28,412 nucleotides of DNA, taken from positions 1 to 28,412 of IMG/VR virus record IMGVR_UViG_3300003322_000706. One strand, written 5' to 3'. Numbering within the stretch: the first letter of the stretch is position 1; the number at the start of each line of letters is the position of its first letter. The DNA is from a virus. Both the position numbers and the translations under genes were made by a program. Positions 1 through 7,144 of the stretch are shown one piece after another. The notes beneath the pieces are model-generated. The model was not told the origin of the DNA. It made no database searches and was given only the letters and a program-made list of their open reading frames with translations.

Positions 1-1537
1 TGCCAGGCATTCTCTATCGCTGGTCTACGCGAGTCGCTGGCCGACCCACGCGGCCAGCTCACCTTATCTTTTGTGGATCTCGCTAATGCAATCGACACAG
101 CTCGACATGTTCGCGGAGACGACGAGTGCATCGTTGTTTGGGAAAACGTACCTGGGGTGCTCAGCACCAGGGACAACGCCTTCGGCTGCCTTTTGGGAGC
201 GCTTGCCGGCGAGGATAGCTCGCTGCTCCCGCCAGGGGGTAAATGGCCGAACGCTGGTTGTGTGTATGGACCGCAAAGGCGTATTGCCTGGCGAGTCCTT
301 GATGCCCAATATTTCGGAGTGGCCCAACGACGCCGTCGTGTCATTCTTGTCGCAACTGCTCGAAAAGGGTTCGATCCCGCCACAGTACTTTTTGAGTTCG
401 ACGGCGTGCGCCGGGACACTCCGCCGAGCCGAGAAACGGGGCAAGGCGTTACCGGAACCCTTAGCTCGCGCACTTCGGGCGGTGGCGGCTTAGGCACTGA
501 TTTTGAGTGCCAGGGCGGCCTTCTGCCGTTCGACCCGATAGCGGGGGGGGCAACTAGCGCGCTGCCTCGCCACGAGGACGCGGATCGATGCCGAGACGGA
601 GACGCTGATTCCTACAATCGGGGGGGGCTTTGTCGACGCAACTGCCACGCTCGACGCCAGTTACGGCCGCCTACAAGGCTGCTCCGGGCAAGATGCGAAT
701 CACGGACATAGCCACCTGGTGCCGTTGTCGGTCGCACTGCGCGGCCGTGATGGTGGCGCCAAGGCAGAACTTGGCGACGAGGTTGCGGGCTGCTTGCGTG
801 CTAGTGGCGGCGGTGGCGACAAGGCGCATATCCTTGCGCCGATCGCATTCGACACACGCCAGGACCCCGTCAGCAGCACTTCGGTATTCGGCGCGCTGGG
901 TTCAAGCAGCCCGCAGGCGCAGGCGGTGTGCTTTGCCGAAAACAGCCGCGGCGAGATCCGGCTGGAGGGCGGCGATGGCCAGCGCACCGGTGCACTCTCT
1001 ACTGGTGGTGGCAAGCCTGGTCAGGGCATGCCGGTGGTGTGCGTCACTGGAGAAGTTGCGCACACGCTAAAGGCTGAAGACTTCGACGCAAGCGAAGACG
1101 GCACCGGACGCGGACAGCCGATTATCAACACCACCGGTGCGCTCTGTGCGCACACGTACTCTGGCGGCATGGGTGGGCGCGTGGATATGGCCGTACAGGG
1201 CTATGCCATCCCATCGGCCATGGCCGTGCGCCGGCTCACGCCAAGGGAATGTGAACGCCTTCAGTCATTCCCCGACTTCTACACCCTGATCCCAATGAGC
1301 AAAGTGAAGGCAAGCCGCGCTGAGACGATGCTGGTGCGCGGCGAACCTGTTATCGAGATCGATGGTCAGTGGTGGAAGCTGTCCGCCGATGGCCCGCGCT
1401 ACAAGTCCCTGGGCAACAGCATGTGCGTCTACAAGATGCGCTGGCTCGGCCGCCGCATTCACTTCGCGCTGACCGGCTCCTGGCCGGCCTGCGGGAACTT
1501 CACGCACGAGCGTGAGATGGGGCTGGTGGCCGCGTGA
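1..1537 (+). CDS. C5-cytosine DNA methyltransferase, 5' partial, with apparent frameshift
   Basis: Transfers a methyl group from S-adenosylmethionine to cytosine in DNA; in phages this usually protects against host restriction. The window opens inside motif IV (CQAFSIAG; the preceding Pro is off the edge). ENVPG (motif VI) is at 142-156, QYFGVAQRRRRV (motif VIII) near 307-345, RLTPRECERLQSFPDFY (motif IX) near 1231-1281 and RYKSLGNSM (motif X) near 1397-1423. The first part is in frame 1 and the rest in frame 2. The switch falls at a run of eight G (543-550): removing one G joins PFDPIAGG to QLARCLATRTRIDAETETLIP, which looks like normal family sequence, whereas frame 1 beyond the run looks random and stops near 711. 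As written the catalytic half lacks motifs IX-X. The long region between motifs VIII and IX is the target-recognition part. This may be a real inactivating mutation, a phase-variable tract or a sequencing error. Confidence 0.88.
543..550. repeat. G8 homopolymer at methyltransferase frameshift
   Basis: Eight consecutive G residues mark where the methyltransferase reading frame passes from frame 1 to frame 2. Seven G would restore one continuous frame. A second G8 run at 620-627 lies a little downstream, but recognisable protein sequence (ETETLIPT) already reads in frame 2 before it, so the first tract is the likelier shift point. Confidence 0.75.
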
Positions 1538-1539
1538 TA

Positions 1540-1953
1540 TCAGCCTTCGTCAGGAATGTTATAGATGCGCTGAAGCCTGAGCAATACCGGCATGATGCCA
1601 TCCAGGCAGCCTTGCGGATCTGGTCCGTTGCCGCTCGTGAGTTCCCAGTTGCAGCCGTTCTCATCTTGCTCATGCCAGCGCAGCATCGTCAGTTCAACGC
1701 CTTGGCAATCGGCGCATGTTTGCATTGCCTGCCCAAGAAGTCCATGGATTTCTCCTTTGGTCCGGATCTTGCGCCCGTCTTGGCTGCGTGCGGCAATATG
1801 CATTTCGTGATCAATGATCGCGTTCTCTTTCGTGTCGAACGTAACCACGGACTGGGATGCAATTCTACCAGTCTGGCCCGGCGCGACATCGTCGATGACC
1901 GCCCAATACCACCGCTCATCAGCACCCAGAGCAACTTGCAATCTCGTAACCAT
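1540..1953 (-). CDS. Hypothetical protein on the minus strand
   Basis: A 137-residue protein and the only convincing minus-strand gene here. The ATG at 1951-1953 is preceded on its own strand by GGGAGGCG ending four bases upstream, a good ribosome binding site, so it is preferred to an upstream TTG. The protein is acidic and soluble, has an internal CADC pair and ends in a well-formed C-terminus (LQRIYNIPDEG). I cannot assign a function. It converges on the methyltransferase (two bases between the stops) and diverges from the YbcO-like gene 32 bases away, so it needs its own promoter or antisense transcription. The + strand frame over the same bases (1534-1989) gives a less protein-like product and is taken as its shadow. 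It may be a lysogeny-expressed cargo gene; that is inference. Confidence 0.7.
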   Translation of the reverse strand: MVTRLQVALGADERWYWAVIDDVAPGQTGRIASQSVVTFDTKENAIIDHEMHIAARSQDGRKIRTKGEIHGLLGQAMQTCADCQGVELTMLRWHEQDENGCNWELTSGNGPDPQGCLDGIMPVLLRLQRIYNIPDEG

Positions 1954-1985
1954 GGTCGCCTCCCTCAATTTGACAGGATCTTAGC

Positions 1986-2432
1986 ATGATGCGGCGAACT
2001 TGCATTAAGCGAAGCACCAAACTGATGAAGCGCGGAGGCTTCGCACGCCCAGAGCGAATTGAGGAACGGGAAATCAAGAAGCTAAGAACGGAACTTGCGC
2101 GCAAGAGCTATTTGAAGTCAAGCGGCCCAAAGATGACGCCGATCCGCAAGGCTGCGCGCGGGGAAGACTGCACCATAAATTTGCTCGGAGTTTGCAATCA
2201 CACGAGCGAAACGACTGTGCTTTGCCATAGCAACAGCCTGGCCGACGGTAAGGGAATGGGATTGAAGGCCCCGGACACCGCAGCTGCGTTCGGTTGCAGC
2301 GCCTGCCATGCGGTTCTGGATGGCCAGCTCGCGCGCCCCGCTTGGCTGACGAAAGAAGACGTCGATGCCGCATTCCGCGCTGGCATCGAGCGCACACACG
2401 CCAAATTGCGAGCGAAAGGACTGATCGAATGA
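1986..2432 (+). CDS. YbcO-like nuclease (DUF1364)
   Basis: A 148-residue protein that resembles the YbcO/DUF1364 family, lambdoid prophage proteins considered putative HNH-type nucleases. The lysine- and arginine-rich N-terminal third is followed by the family core from about residue 52: IRKAARGEDC, then GVCNHTSETTVLCHSN, then GCSACHAVLDG. Candidate metal ligands are C62, C70, C80-H81 and the C104-x2-C107-H108 cluster. The start is ATGATG at 1986; the second ATG is equally possible. It overlaps the next gene by an ATGA junction, so the two nuclease genes are probably translationally coupled. In lambdoid phages the family sits in the early recombination block, consistent with the position here just upstream of replication genes. 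Substrate and activity are not visible from sequence. Confidence 0.82.
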   Translation: MMRRTCIKRSTKLMKRGGFARPERIEEREIKKLRTELARKSYLKSSGPKMTPIRKAARGEDCTINLLGVCNHTSETTVLCHSNSLADGKGMGLKAPDTAAAFGCSACHAVLDGQLARPAWLTKEDVDAAFRAGIERTHAKLRAKGLIE

Positions 2433-2776
2433 TGCAGCGACGCATACAGGCGCTCGGCCGCCTGAAGGCCGGTGCCATGAATAAGACTGAGCAAGCCTAC
2501 GCGGCCACGCTGGAGCTGCGCCGCCGCACCGGCGAGGTGGCCTGGTTCAAGTTCGAAGGCCTGAAATTCCGGCTGGCCGACAACACGTTCTACACACCTG
2601 ACTTTGCGGTGATGCTGGCCAGCGGCGCGCTGGAGGCGCACGAAGTGAAAGGACACTGGGTAGACGACGCGCGGGCGAAGATCAAGATCGCCGCCGACAT
2701 GTACCCACTGAGGTTTATCGCCGTCCAGGCGCGCCCTAAGAAGGATGGGGGCGGTTGGAAGATCGAAGAATTCTAA
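2429..2776 (+). CDS. DUF1064 phage endonuclease-like protein (PD-(D/E)XK)
   Basis: A 115-residue protein matching the DUF1064 family of small phage proteins with a restriction-endonuclease-like fold. The PD-(D/E)XK signature is readable: P57-D58 in FYTPDF and E72-x-K74 in HEVKGHW, followed by a helix with KIKIAADMYP and the closing strand FIAVQARPKK. The start is placed at 2429, where ATGATG overlaps the TGA of the YbcO-like gene; an internal ATG at 2477 (MNKTEQAY) would also give a full core. Longer upstream readings of this frame are low in protein character. Next to a second nuclease it suggests a role in phage recombination, such as processing branched DNA; that role is inference. Confidence 0.82.
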   Translation: MMQRRIQALGRLKAGAMNKTEQAYAATLELRRRTGEVAWFKFEGLKFRLADNTFYTPDFAVMLASGALEAHEVKGHWVDDARAKIKIAADMYPLRFIAVQARPKKDGGGWKIEEF

Positions 2777-2790
2777 AACAGGGAGACTCC

Positions 2791-3204
2791 ATGAGCGCAT
2801 TTTGTGTCTTCGGCGTCAGCCGGGAAATCTGCAGGACCGCAGTCGCTAAACAACAGCCGGTGTTCTTGGTCGGCCCATTCGGACGTCGTGATCTAACGCC
2901 TCAGGAATGGGGCGCCGAAGTTGAGCGTATCGCTGATCGCGTATTCAACGAAACTACGAAGATCGGACGCATCAGTCCGGAATTCGATTCGCCGCAATTC
3001 TGCAATGATTGGATAGCAGTATCTCCTGACCAGGTAAAGCTGACGCAGATCATGGTGCGGATCCCTGCCACCGACAAGCAGGGGGGGGTAAAGATGCGAA
3101 AGGGCGTCCCAGTCATGGCATGGACGCCCTACAACGGAACCGAAAACGGAGCATCGCATCCGTTGCTGGACGCAGCCTTCGCGCAGGAGGCGACCAATGA
3201 GTAA
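2791..3204 (+). CDS. Hypothetical phage protein
   Basis: A 137-residue protein of unknown function. The ATG at 2791 follows a clear CAGGGAGA ribosome binding site, which decides it over an upstream in-frame ATG at 2755 inside the preceding gene. The sequence is soluble, without signal peptide or membrane segment, and has features such as VFLVGPFGRRDLTPQEWG and VPVMAWTPYNG but no motif I recognise. A G8 run at 3081-3088 lies in frame and the gene reads through it (KQGGVK). It overlaps the next gene by eight bases, so it belongs to the early operon. Confidence 0.7.
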   Translation: MSAFCVFGVSREICRTAVAKQQPVFLVGPFGRRDLTPQEWGAEVERIADRVFNETTKIGRISPEFDSPQFCNDWIAVSPDQVKLTQIMVRIPATDKQGGVKMRKGVPVMAWTPYNGTENGASHPLLDAAFAQEATNE

Positions 3205-3976
3205 GCGACGTAAACCGGTGATTACGACCTGCAGGCATTGCGGAAAAGAGTTCGCGGCGTGCCAAGCCAAGCTCGAACGTGGGGAGGCGAAATTCTGCTC
3301 GATGAGTTGCCGGTATCTGGGTAGCGGCTTCATTGAGCGCGTAATGGCATTGCTGCCGTCCACGCCATCTGAGCTATCGCAGCGTATGAATCTACCAGTG
3401 CGCTCGATCGGCCGTGTGCTATCCAAGGCAGTCAGCGAGCAGCGCTGCCATATCGTGAAGTATGTTCGCGGTCCCGAAGTCCGTAGCAATAACCACTCGC
3501 CATTCGAGCTGTATTACAAGCCAGGGCCGGCGCCAATCGTCTGCAGCGAACTTCGGATGCCGCGCGAGGTCCAGGCTGCCCTGACACTTCACGCTGTGCT
3601 TGGGGCGATGCCGGCGAACCAGGCGACGATCACCGAGATTACAGGCCTGTCGCGCTGCAGCGTTACGCTGGCAGTGCGCGAGCTTCATGCGACTGGCAGG
3701 TGCCATATCGTCGCATGGCGCCGTGGCGTTACCGGCGGCCCTGTTCCGACCTACAAGGCGGGCAATCGACGAGACATGGTTTGCAATGTCGAGAAGCTCA
3801 CCCAAAAAGAGCGGACCGAGCGTTTCCTGAAGAAGGCTCGCAAATCCGGGCGCATCAAAGAGCTGCGGGAAACCTGGTGCCGAAACGTCGCTGCATCGAA
3901 GGTCAGGAAGAACGGTGATCGCCTAATCAATGCATTGTTTGGTCAGCCAGGCAATCGTATCAAAGAAGCCGCTTGA
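3197..3976 (+). CDS. Zinc-ribbon and helix-turn-helix protein, probable DNA-binding
   Basis: A 259-residue basic protein. The N-terminus holds a treble-clef-like zinc site, C12-x2-C15 then C34-x3-C38 (FCSMSCR), as in small phage HNH or DNA-binding proteins, but no HNH catalytic signature follows. Two winged-helix-like segments come next: one around residues 47-90 (LPSTPSELSQRMNLPVRSIG) and one around 130-170 (ANQATITEITGLSRCSVTLA), each ending in a CHIV strand. The C-terminal quarter is strongly basic. It starts at 3197 overlapping the previous stop, with GGAGG just upstream at 3187-3191. Placed directly ahead of the replication initiator, it could be an early-region regulator or replication accessory protein; I do not recognise a named family. 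Confidence 0.65.
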   Translation: MSKRRKPVITTCRHCGKEFAACQAKLERGEAKFCSMSCRYLGSGFIERVMALLPSTPSELSQRMNLPVRSIGRVLSKAVSEQRCHIVKYVRGPEVRSNNHSPFELYYKPGPAPIVCSELRMPREVQAALTLHAVLGAMPANQATITEITGLSRCSVTLAVRELHATGRCHIVAWRRGVTGGPVPTYKAGNRRDMVCNVEKLTQKERTERFLKKARKSGRIKELRETWCRNVAASKVRKNGDRLINALFGQPGNRIKEAA

Positions 3977-3991
3977 GGCACAGGGGACAAC

Positions 3992-4822
3992 ATGGCGCGC
4001 ATTCGCACAATCAAACCTGACTTCTTCCGGCATGAGGGGTTGCAGGACTTGGAGGTCGCCAGGCCCGGCCTGTTCATCATGCTCGTATTCGCGGGGCTAT
4101 GGGGGCATTGCGACAAATCTGGTCGCTTCGAATGGAAGCCACGTTCGCTGAAACTGGATATCCTCCCGTTTCTCAATTTCGATATGGCACTGTCGCTTAC
4201 AGCTTTGGAAGAAGGTGGATTCATTGGGCGCTACCAGGTCGACGGAAAGGAATACGGCGAGATCCTGACTTTTGAGAAGCACCAGAGAATTAATGGGAAG
4301 GAAGCGCAGGAACCTGAGAAGCATCCAGCGCCGCCAGAGAAGCAAGCAGATATTTCTGTGAACAAGATGGGAAGCACTGGGGAAGCACCGGGGAATAAAC
4401 AGGACAGCATCGGGGAAGCAGTCTCCCGCCCAGGAAGGGAAGAGGAAGGGAAGAGGAAGGGAAAGGAAGGGAATGGAGAGGCACGCGGAACGCGGCTCCC
4501 GGCCGATTGGTACCCAACCGCCGCAGACATTCAGTTCTGCAAGACAGAACGTCCCGATCTTCGCCCATCTGAGGTCGCCCAACGGTTCTACGATCACTGG
4601 ATTGCCAAACCCGGGAAGGACGGCAGGAAAACGGATTGGTCGGCCACTTGGCGCAACTGGGTGCGCAATGAAAAACGCCTCGCGCCCCAGAGCGGCGCTC
4701 CGCCTGGAAAGTTTGACCTCTCCAATGCTGACCATTCGAGCAGCGAGGCAGCGATGGCGGCCAGTGTGGAGAAGCAGGGAACAGTAGTCCCGGAAGGCGG
4801 CACAGTATCCTTCGACGATTGA
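3992..4822 (+). CDS. Phage replication initiator / DnaT-like primosomal protein
   Basis: A 276-residue protein equivalent in place and architecture to lambda O. The N-terminus (MARIRTIKPDFFRHEGLQDL, residues 1-20) and the following winged-helix-like domain to about residue 100 are typical of phage replication initiators. Residues about 105-165 are a hydrophilic, repetitive linker. Residues about 167-226 (LPADWYPTAADIQF ... WIAKPGKDGRKTDWSATW ... WVRNEK) match the C-terminal DnaT-like domain that contacts helicase-loading proteins. An AGGGGA ribosome binding site precedes the ATG. The next gene is a DnaC-like loader, so the pair probably melts the phage origin and loads host DnaB. The DNA encoding the linker holds tandem purine-rich repeats that may be the origin. 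Confidence 0.85.
   Translation: MARIRTIKPDFFRHEGLQDLEVARPGLFIMLVFAGLWGHCDKSGRFEWKPRSLKLDILPFLNFDMALSLTALEEGGFIGRYQVDGKEYGEILTFEKHQRINGKEAQEPEKHPAPPEKQADISVNKMGSTGEAPGNKQDSIGEAVSRPGREEEGKRKGKEGNGEARGTRLPADWYPTAADIQFCKTERPDLRPSEVAQRFYDHWIAKPGKDGRKTDWSATWRNWVRNEKRLAPQSGAPPGKFDLSNADHSSSEAAMAASVEKQGTVVPEGGTVSFDD
4369..4474 (+). repeat. Purine-rich iteron-like repeats in the initiator gene, possible replication origin
   Basis: Four tandem copies of GGAAGGGAA plus one or two bases occupy 4433-4443, 4444-4454, 4455-4464 and 4465-4474 (spacing 11, 11, 10). A related unit, GGGGAAGCA, occurs just upstream at about 4369, 4379 and 4412, with a variant (GGGGAATAA) at 4390. In lambda the origin is a set of direct repeats inside gene O, and the position here is the same. 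No strong AT-rich melting segment follows, and the repeats also encode a charged linker, so low-complexity coding is the alternative. Confidence 0.5.
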
Positions 4823-4829
4823 GGTGATC

Positions 4830-5591
4830 ATGACATTCCAAGCCGTAAGTGAGTTCGTAGGGGCATCAAAACTGAAATCCTTCAGTGGCGCGTGCCCTCA
4901 GCATGGCGAAAGCACGGTGCAAATCTTCCCTGCGCAGAAGGCCCAGGAATGGTTTTGCACCGAATGCATGCAAGCGGAGATCTCGGCTGCTGAGGGAACG
5001 CGCCAGCAGGCCGAGCGCCGCGCCGCTATCTATGGCGCCGCAATGCTGCCAGAGAAGTATCTTGGCAAGACGTTTCCAGCGACTACGGCCGCCATGCGGA
5101 CCGCGAGGGCGCAAGCGAAGGCGTTCCTGGAGCAGTTGAAGCGCGAGCGTCGATGGGCATCGCTGCTGATGATCGGAGCCAACGGCACAGGTAAGACGCT
5201 GCTCGCGACTGAGCTTGCCGAACACATGATTAACAAGATGTCGCTCTCAGTGCGGTTTTGCACTGCGAATCAGATGGTGTCGGAGATCCAGGCGTCATAC
5301 GGGACGGACGGAAAATCTCAAGAGAGTGAAATTCTTCGCTTTGTGAATGTCGACATTCTCATCATTGACGAGATCGACGCCAAGGCGGATCGGGAAAACG
5401 CAAATCTTCTCCTGACAGATATCGTGAATCGTCGATATCACGCAATGCGACCTGTAATCGCAATTTCAAACCAGCCGTTGGACCAGTTGGTCCGATATGT
5501 AGGAAATCGCGTGGATTCCAGGCTGCACGAAAATTCGTTTATTTGCGCTTTCACCTGGCCCGATTTTAGGAAGGCGCACGCTGGGAAATGA
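4830..5591 (+). CDS. DnaC-like helicase loader, AAA+ ATPase
   Basis: A 253-residue ATPase of the DnaC/IstB type that would deliver the replicative helicase to the phage origin. The N-terminal domain has a small zinc site, C22-x2-H25 (CPQHG) and C43-x2-C46 (FCTEC). The Walker A motif GANGTGKT begins at about residue 116 and Walker B (ILIIDEID) at about 176; sensor-1-like ISNQP and the Arg-containing GNRVDSRLHE follow near the C-terminus. The ATG at 4830 is preferred to the in-frame GTG at 4824, because GAGGTG at 4821-4826 serves as its ribosome binding site. It directly follows the initiator gene (seven bases after its stop), as in the lambda O-P arrangement. Confidence 0.9.
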   Translation: MTFQAVSEFVGASKLKSFSGACPQHGESTVQIFPAQKAQEWFCTECMQAEISAAEGTRQQAERRAAIYGAAMLPEKYLGKTFPATTAAMRTARAQAKAFLEQLKRERRWASLLMIGANGTGKTLLATELAEHMINKMSLSVRFCTANQMVSEIQASYGTDGKSQESEILRFVNVDILIIDEIDAKADRENANLLLTDIVNRRYHAMRPVIAISNQPLDQLVRYVGNRVDSRLHENSFICAFTWPDFRKAHAGK

Positions 5592-5647
5592 AGCAGATAA
5601 ACAACATAAGTTGCGCGCCCCTGCAAGGTTCGCGGGCTGCTGATACG

Positions 5648-5666
5648 CTCCTCGAATACTGAGGAG
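5648..5666 (+). promoter_or_regulatory. Hairpin sequestering a ribosome binding site
   Basis: CTCCTC (5648-5653) can pair with GAGGAG (5661-5666) across a 7-base loop. The GAGGAG arm is the Shine-Dalgarno sequence of the gene starting at 5674, eight bases downstream, so folding would hide it. The stem is only six base pairs and its effect is inferred. Confidence 0.45.
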
Positions 5667-5673
5667 ACCGCAT

Positions 5674-6216
5674 ATGGGTTTTATCGACCGGTACGTCTAT
5701 TCCGTCAATTCGAGCGACTTACGCGATGACGAGCATCACCGCGCCACGGAGGCGCTAATCGCATCCGCGCTTGCTGATTTAGGGGGGAATCTTGGTGCAC
5801 TGCTGGCAAGAGTCAAATTTGCGGATGGAACGTCACGCGAATTTTTCGAGGCTGGCAGTAAGAACTTGGGTTCGCTGCTTCGGGCATGGGAAGTCATCGT
5901 ACGTGAGCGTGGAATTGCCCGCGAATGGCTTCCAATGAAGAGCACCGCGTGGGACATCCAGGCCGCCGAGACACTCTATAAGCGAGTGGCCCATGCATCG
6001 CTCGCGTTTTGGATAGATCCTCGATGCACGGCGTGCCAGGGTGCGCGGCAGACAAGTGACCGGCGAGTCTGTGAAACGTGTAAGGGTACTGGGCGCGGCG
6101 ACATCGCTCTCCGCGGTATCGAGCGCGAACATACGCTGGATATGCTGTCCGAACTCGAAGGAATATACCTGTCATATAACCGGCGCGCATCTGGCGCACT
6201 AAGGAGGGAGAAATGA
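5674..6216 (+). CDS. Zinc-finger phage protein, possible Q-like late antiterminator
   Basis: A 180-residue, mostly helical protein with a DnaJ-type four-cysteine zinc site near its C-terminus: C118-x2-C121 (CTACQG) and C133-x2-C136 (CETCKGTGRG). Lambda-type Q antiterminators carry a comparable four-cysteine zinc site and sit at the end of the early operon, upstream of the late promoter. This gene lies after the replication genes and just before a terminator-rich leader ahead of the terminase genes. On that basis it could let RNA polymerase read through the terminators into the late operon. I do not see enough sequence identity to name it Q with certainty; another small zinc-binding phage regulator is possible. 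GAGGAG is the ribosome binding site, inside a small hairpin. The stop overlaps the next start (ATGA). Confidence 0.6.
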   Translation: MGFIDRYVYSVNSSDLRDDEHHRATEALIASALADLGGNLGALLARVKFADGTSREFFEAGSKNLGSLLRAWEVIVRERGIAREWLPMKSTAWDIQAAETLYKRVAHASLAFWIDPRCTACQGARQTSDRRVCETCKGTGRGDIALRGIEREHTLDMLSELEGIYLSYNRRASGALRREK

Positions 6217-6917
6217 CGAACGATCAGCAAATCATCGATTTCATTGCCAGTAAGGGAAAAGTTCGCGTCGTGGAGATCGCGGACAAGTTCGACATGGAGT
6301 TGGAGGATGCGCGTTCCAGAGTGCTTGCACTGCTTGAATCTGGTGACTTGTTCGAATCAAACGGTTTTTCTCCCGCTGGTATTGCGTGCAAAGTCTATGA
6401 TGCGAAGCGGGCGGTTCCTGCGTCCGTCGTTAAGGCCGTGCCAAGCTTTCCAGCACCGGCTACCAGGGGGGGCGATGCCTCGCAACGTCGATTGCAAGAT
6501 AGTGGGCGATCGAAAGTCGAGATTGCTGTCAACTACATCATCGACAAAGGCGAAGCGACAAGCGCCGAATTGCGCGAACTGCTAGGCCTCACTGGTGGTC
6601 AGGCGGCATCAGGTTATCTCTCGTCGGCGATCAAGAGTGGTCGCATTGTAAAAGATGGCCTGATATTCCGTATCGGCGATGGAAAGCCGATCGGGAAGGT
6701 GGAGGAAAAAAAACAAACTGAAGTCGTGCATCAGCCAACCGCGATCCCGGCGCCACCGACAAAGGTCCCGAAGGCCTCGAATTTCCGAATTGGGATTTGG
6801 TCTGATGGGGTGATCGAATTGCAGCGTGACGGCATGACGGTAGCTTCAATCAGCCAGGATGAACGCGATCACCTTATGCAGTTCATATCATCTACGAAAA
6901 TTCCGTCATTTGGCTGA
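6213..6917 (+). CDS. Winged-helix DNA-binding phage protein
   Basis: A 234-residue protein with two helix-turn-helix-like domains. The first spans about residues 3-50 (IIDFIASKGKVRVVEIADKF) and the second about 101-155 (AVNYIIDKGEATSAELRELL, then KSGRIVKDGLIFRI). A proline- and lysine-rich linker follows, then a compact C-terminal module from about residue 190 (FRIGIWSDGVIELQRDGMTV). AAGGAGG immediately precedes the start, which overlaps the previous stop by ATGA, so it is probably co-translated with the Q-like gene. Its place at the end of the early operon suggests a regulator of late transcription or replication, but I cannot name it. A run of seven G (6466-6472) lies in frame. Confidence 0.7.
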   Translation: MTNDQQIIDFIASKGKVRVVEIADKFDMELEDARSRVLALLESGDLFESNGFSPAGIACKVYDAKRAVPASVVKAVPSFPAPATRGGDASQRRLQDSGRSKVEIAVNYIIDKGEATSAELRELLGLTGGQAASGYLSSAIKSGRIVKDGLIFRIGDGKPIGKVEEKKQTEVVHQPTAIPAPPTKVPKASNFRIGIWSDGVIELQRDGMTVASISQDERDHLMQFISSTKIPSFG

Positions 6918-6930
6918 AAATTGAAATCCA

Positions 6931-6962
6931 GTCAAATATTTTTCTTTTGGATTGGTTATACT
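6931..6962 (+). promoter_or_regulatory. Possible late promoter (-10 TATACT)
   Basis: An AT-rich stretch directly after the winged-helix gene contains TATACT at 6957-6962, close to the sigma-70 -10 consensus. No convincing -35 box lies 15-19 bases upstream, so the call is weak. Its place, downstream of a Q-like gene and about 160 bases ahead of a strong terminator, matches the layout of lambda pR'. Confidence 0.3.
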
Positions 6963-6968
6963 CACGAC

Positions 6969-7144
6969 TTACATGCTTCTAGTCCACGTAATGCGGGCCA
7001 CAAACCCCACCGAGCGCTAGATTCCGATAAGGCACCATGCTTACCAGTCGCGTAAGCCTCGCTCGCCCATACGGAACGCATAGTTCACTGCGCACTATAG
7101 CCGCAGGAGCTTTTGATCTAAGCCCGCCTCTGCGCGGGCTTTTT
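6969..7144 (+). ncRNA. Untranslated late leader, possible 6S-like terminated RNA
   Basis: About 300 bases (6918-7225) hold no convincing gene or tRNA. If transcription starts just after the candidate -10 box and stops at the first terminator, it would yield an RNA of roughly 175 bases. Lambda makes a similar terminated leader (194 bases) from pR' to tR' when Q is absent. This is inferred from layout only; the start point is approximate. Confidence 0.3.
7121..7144 (+). terminator. Intrinsic terminator upstream of late genes
   Basis: AGCCCGC (7121-7127) pairs with GCGGGCT (7134-7140) around a six-base loop, followed by TTTTC. It lies between the early genes and the packaging genes, so late transcription coming from upstream must pass it. 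Confidence 0.8.

Noticed and set aside
1534-1989. 151-residue + strand frame overlapping the methyltransferase stop (GTGA)
   Set aside because: The overlap looks operon-like, but the minus-strand frame over the same bases has a strong ribosome binding site and much more protein-like composition.
1970-1998. TTGACA (1970-1975) as a promoter for the YbcO-like gene
   Set aside because: A -10 box at normal spacing would fall within the coding sequence and no good match is present there.
2198-2800. 200-residue minus-strand frame under the two nuclease genes
   Set aside because: Covers two well-supported + strand nuclease genes and shows no motif.
6963-7120. Possible tRNA in the non-coding leader
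   Set aside because: No cloverleaf with a TTCGA-type T loop and matching acceptor stem could be found on either strand.
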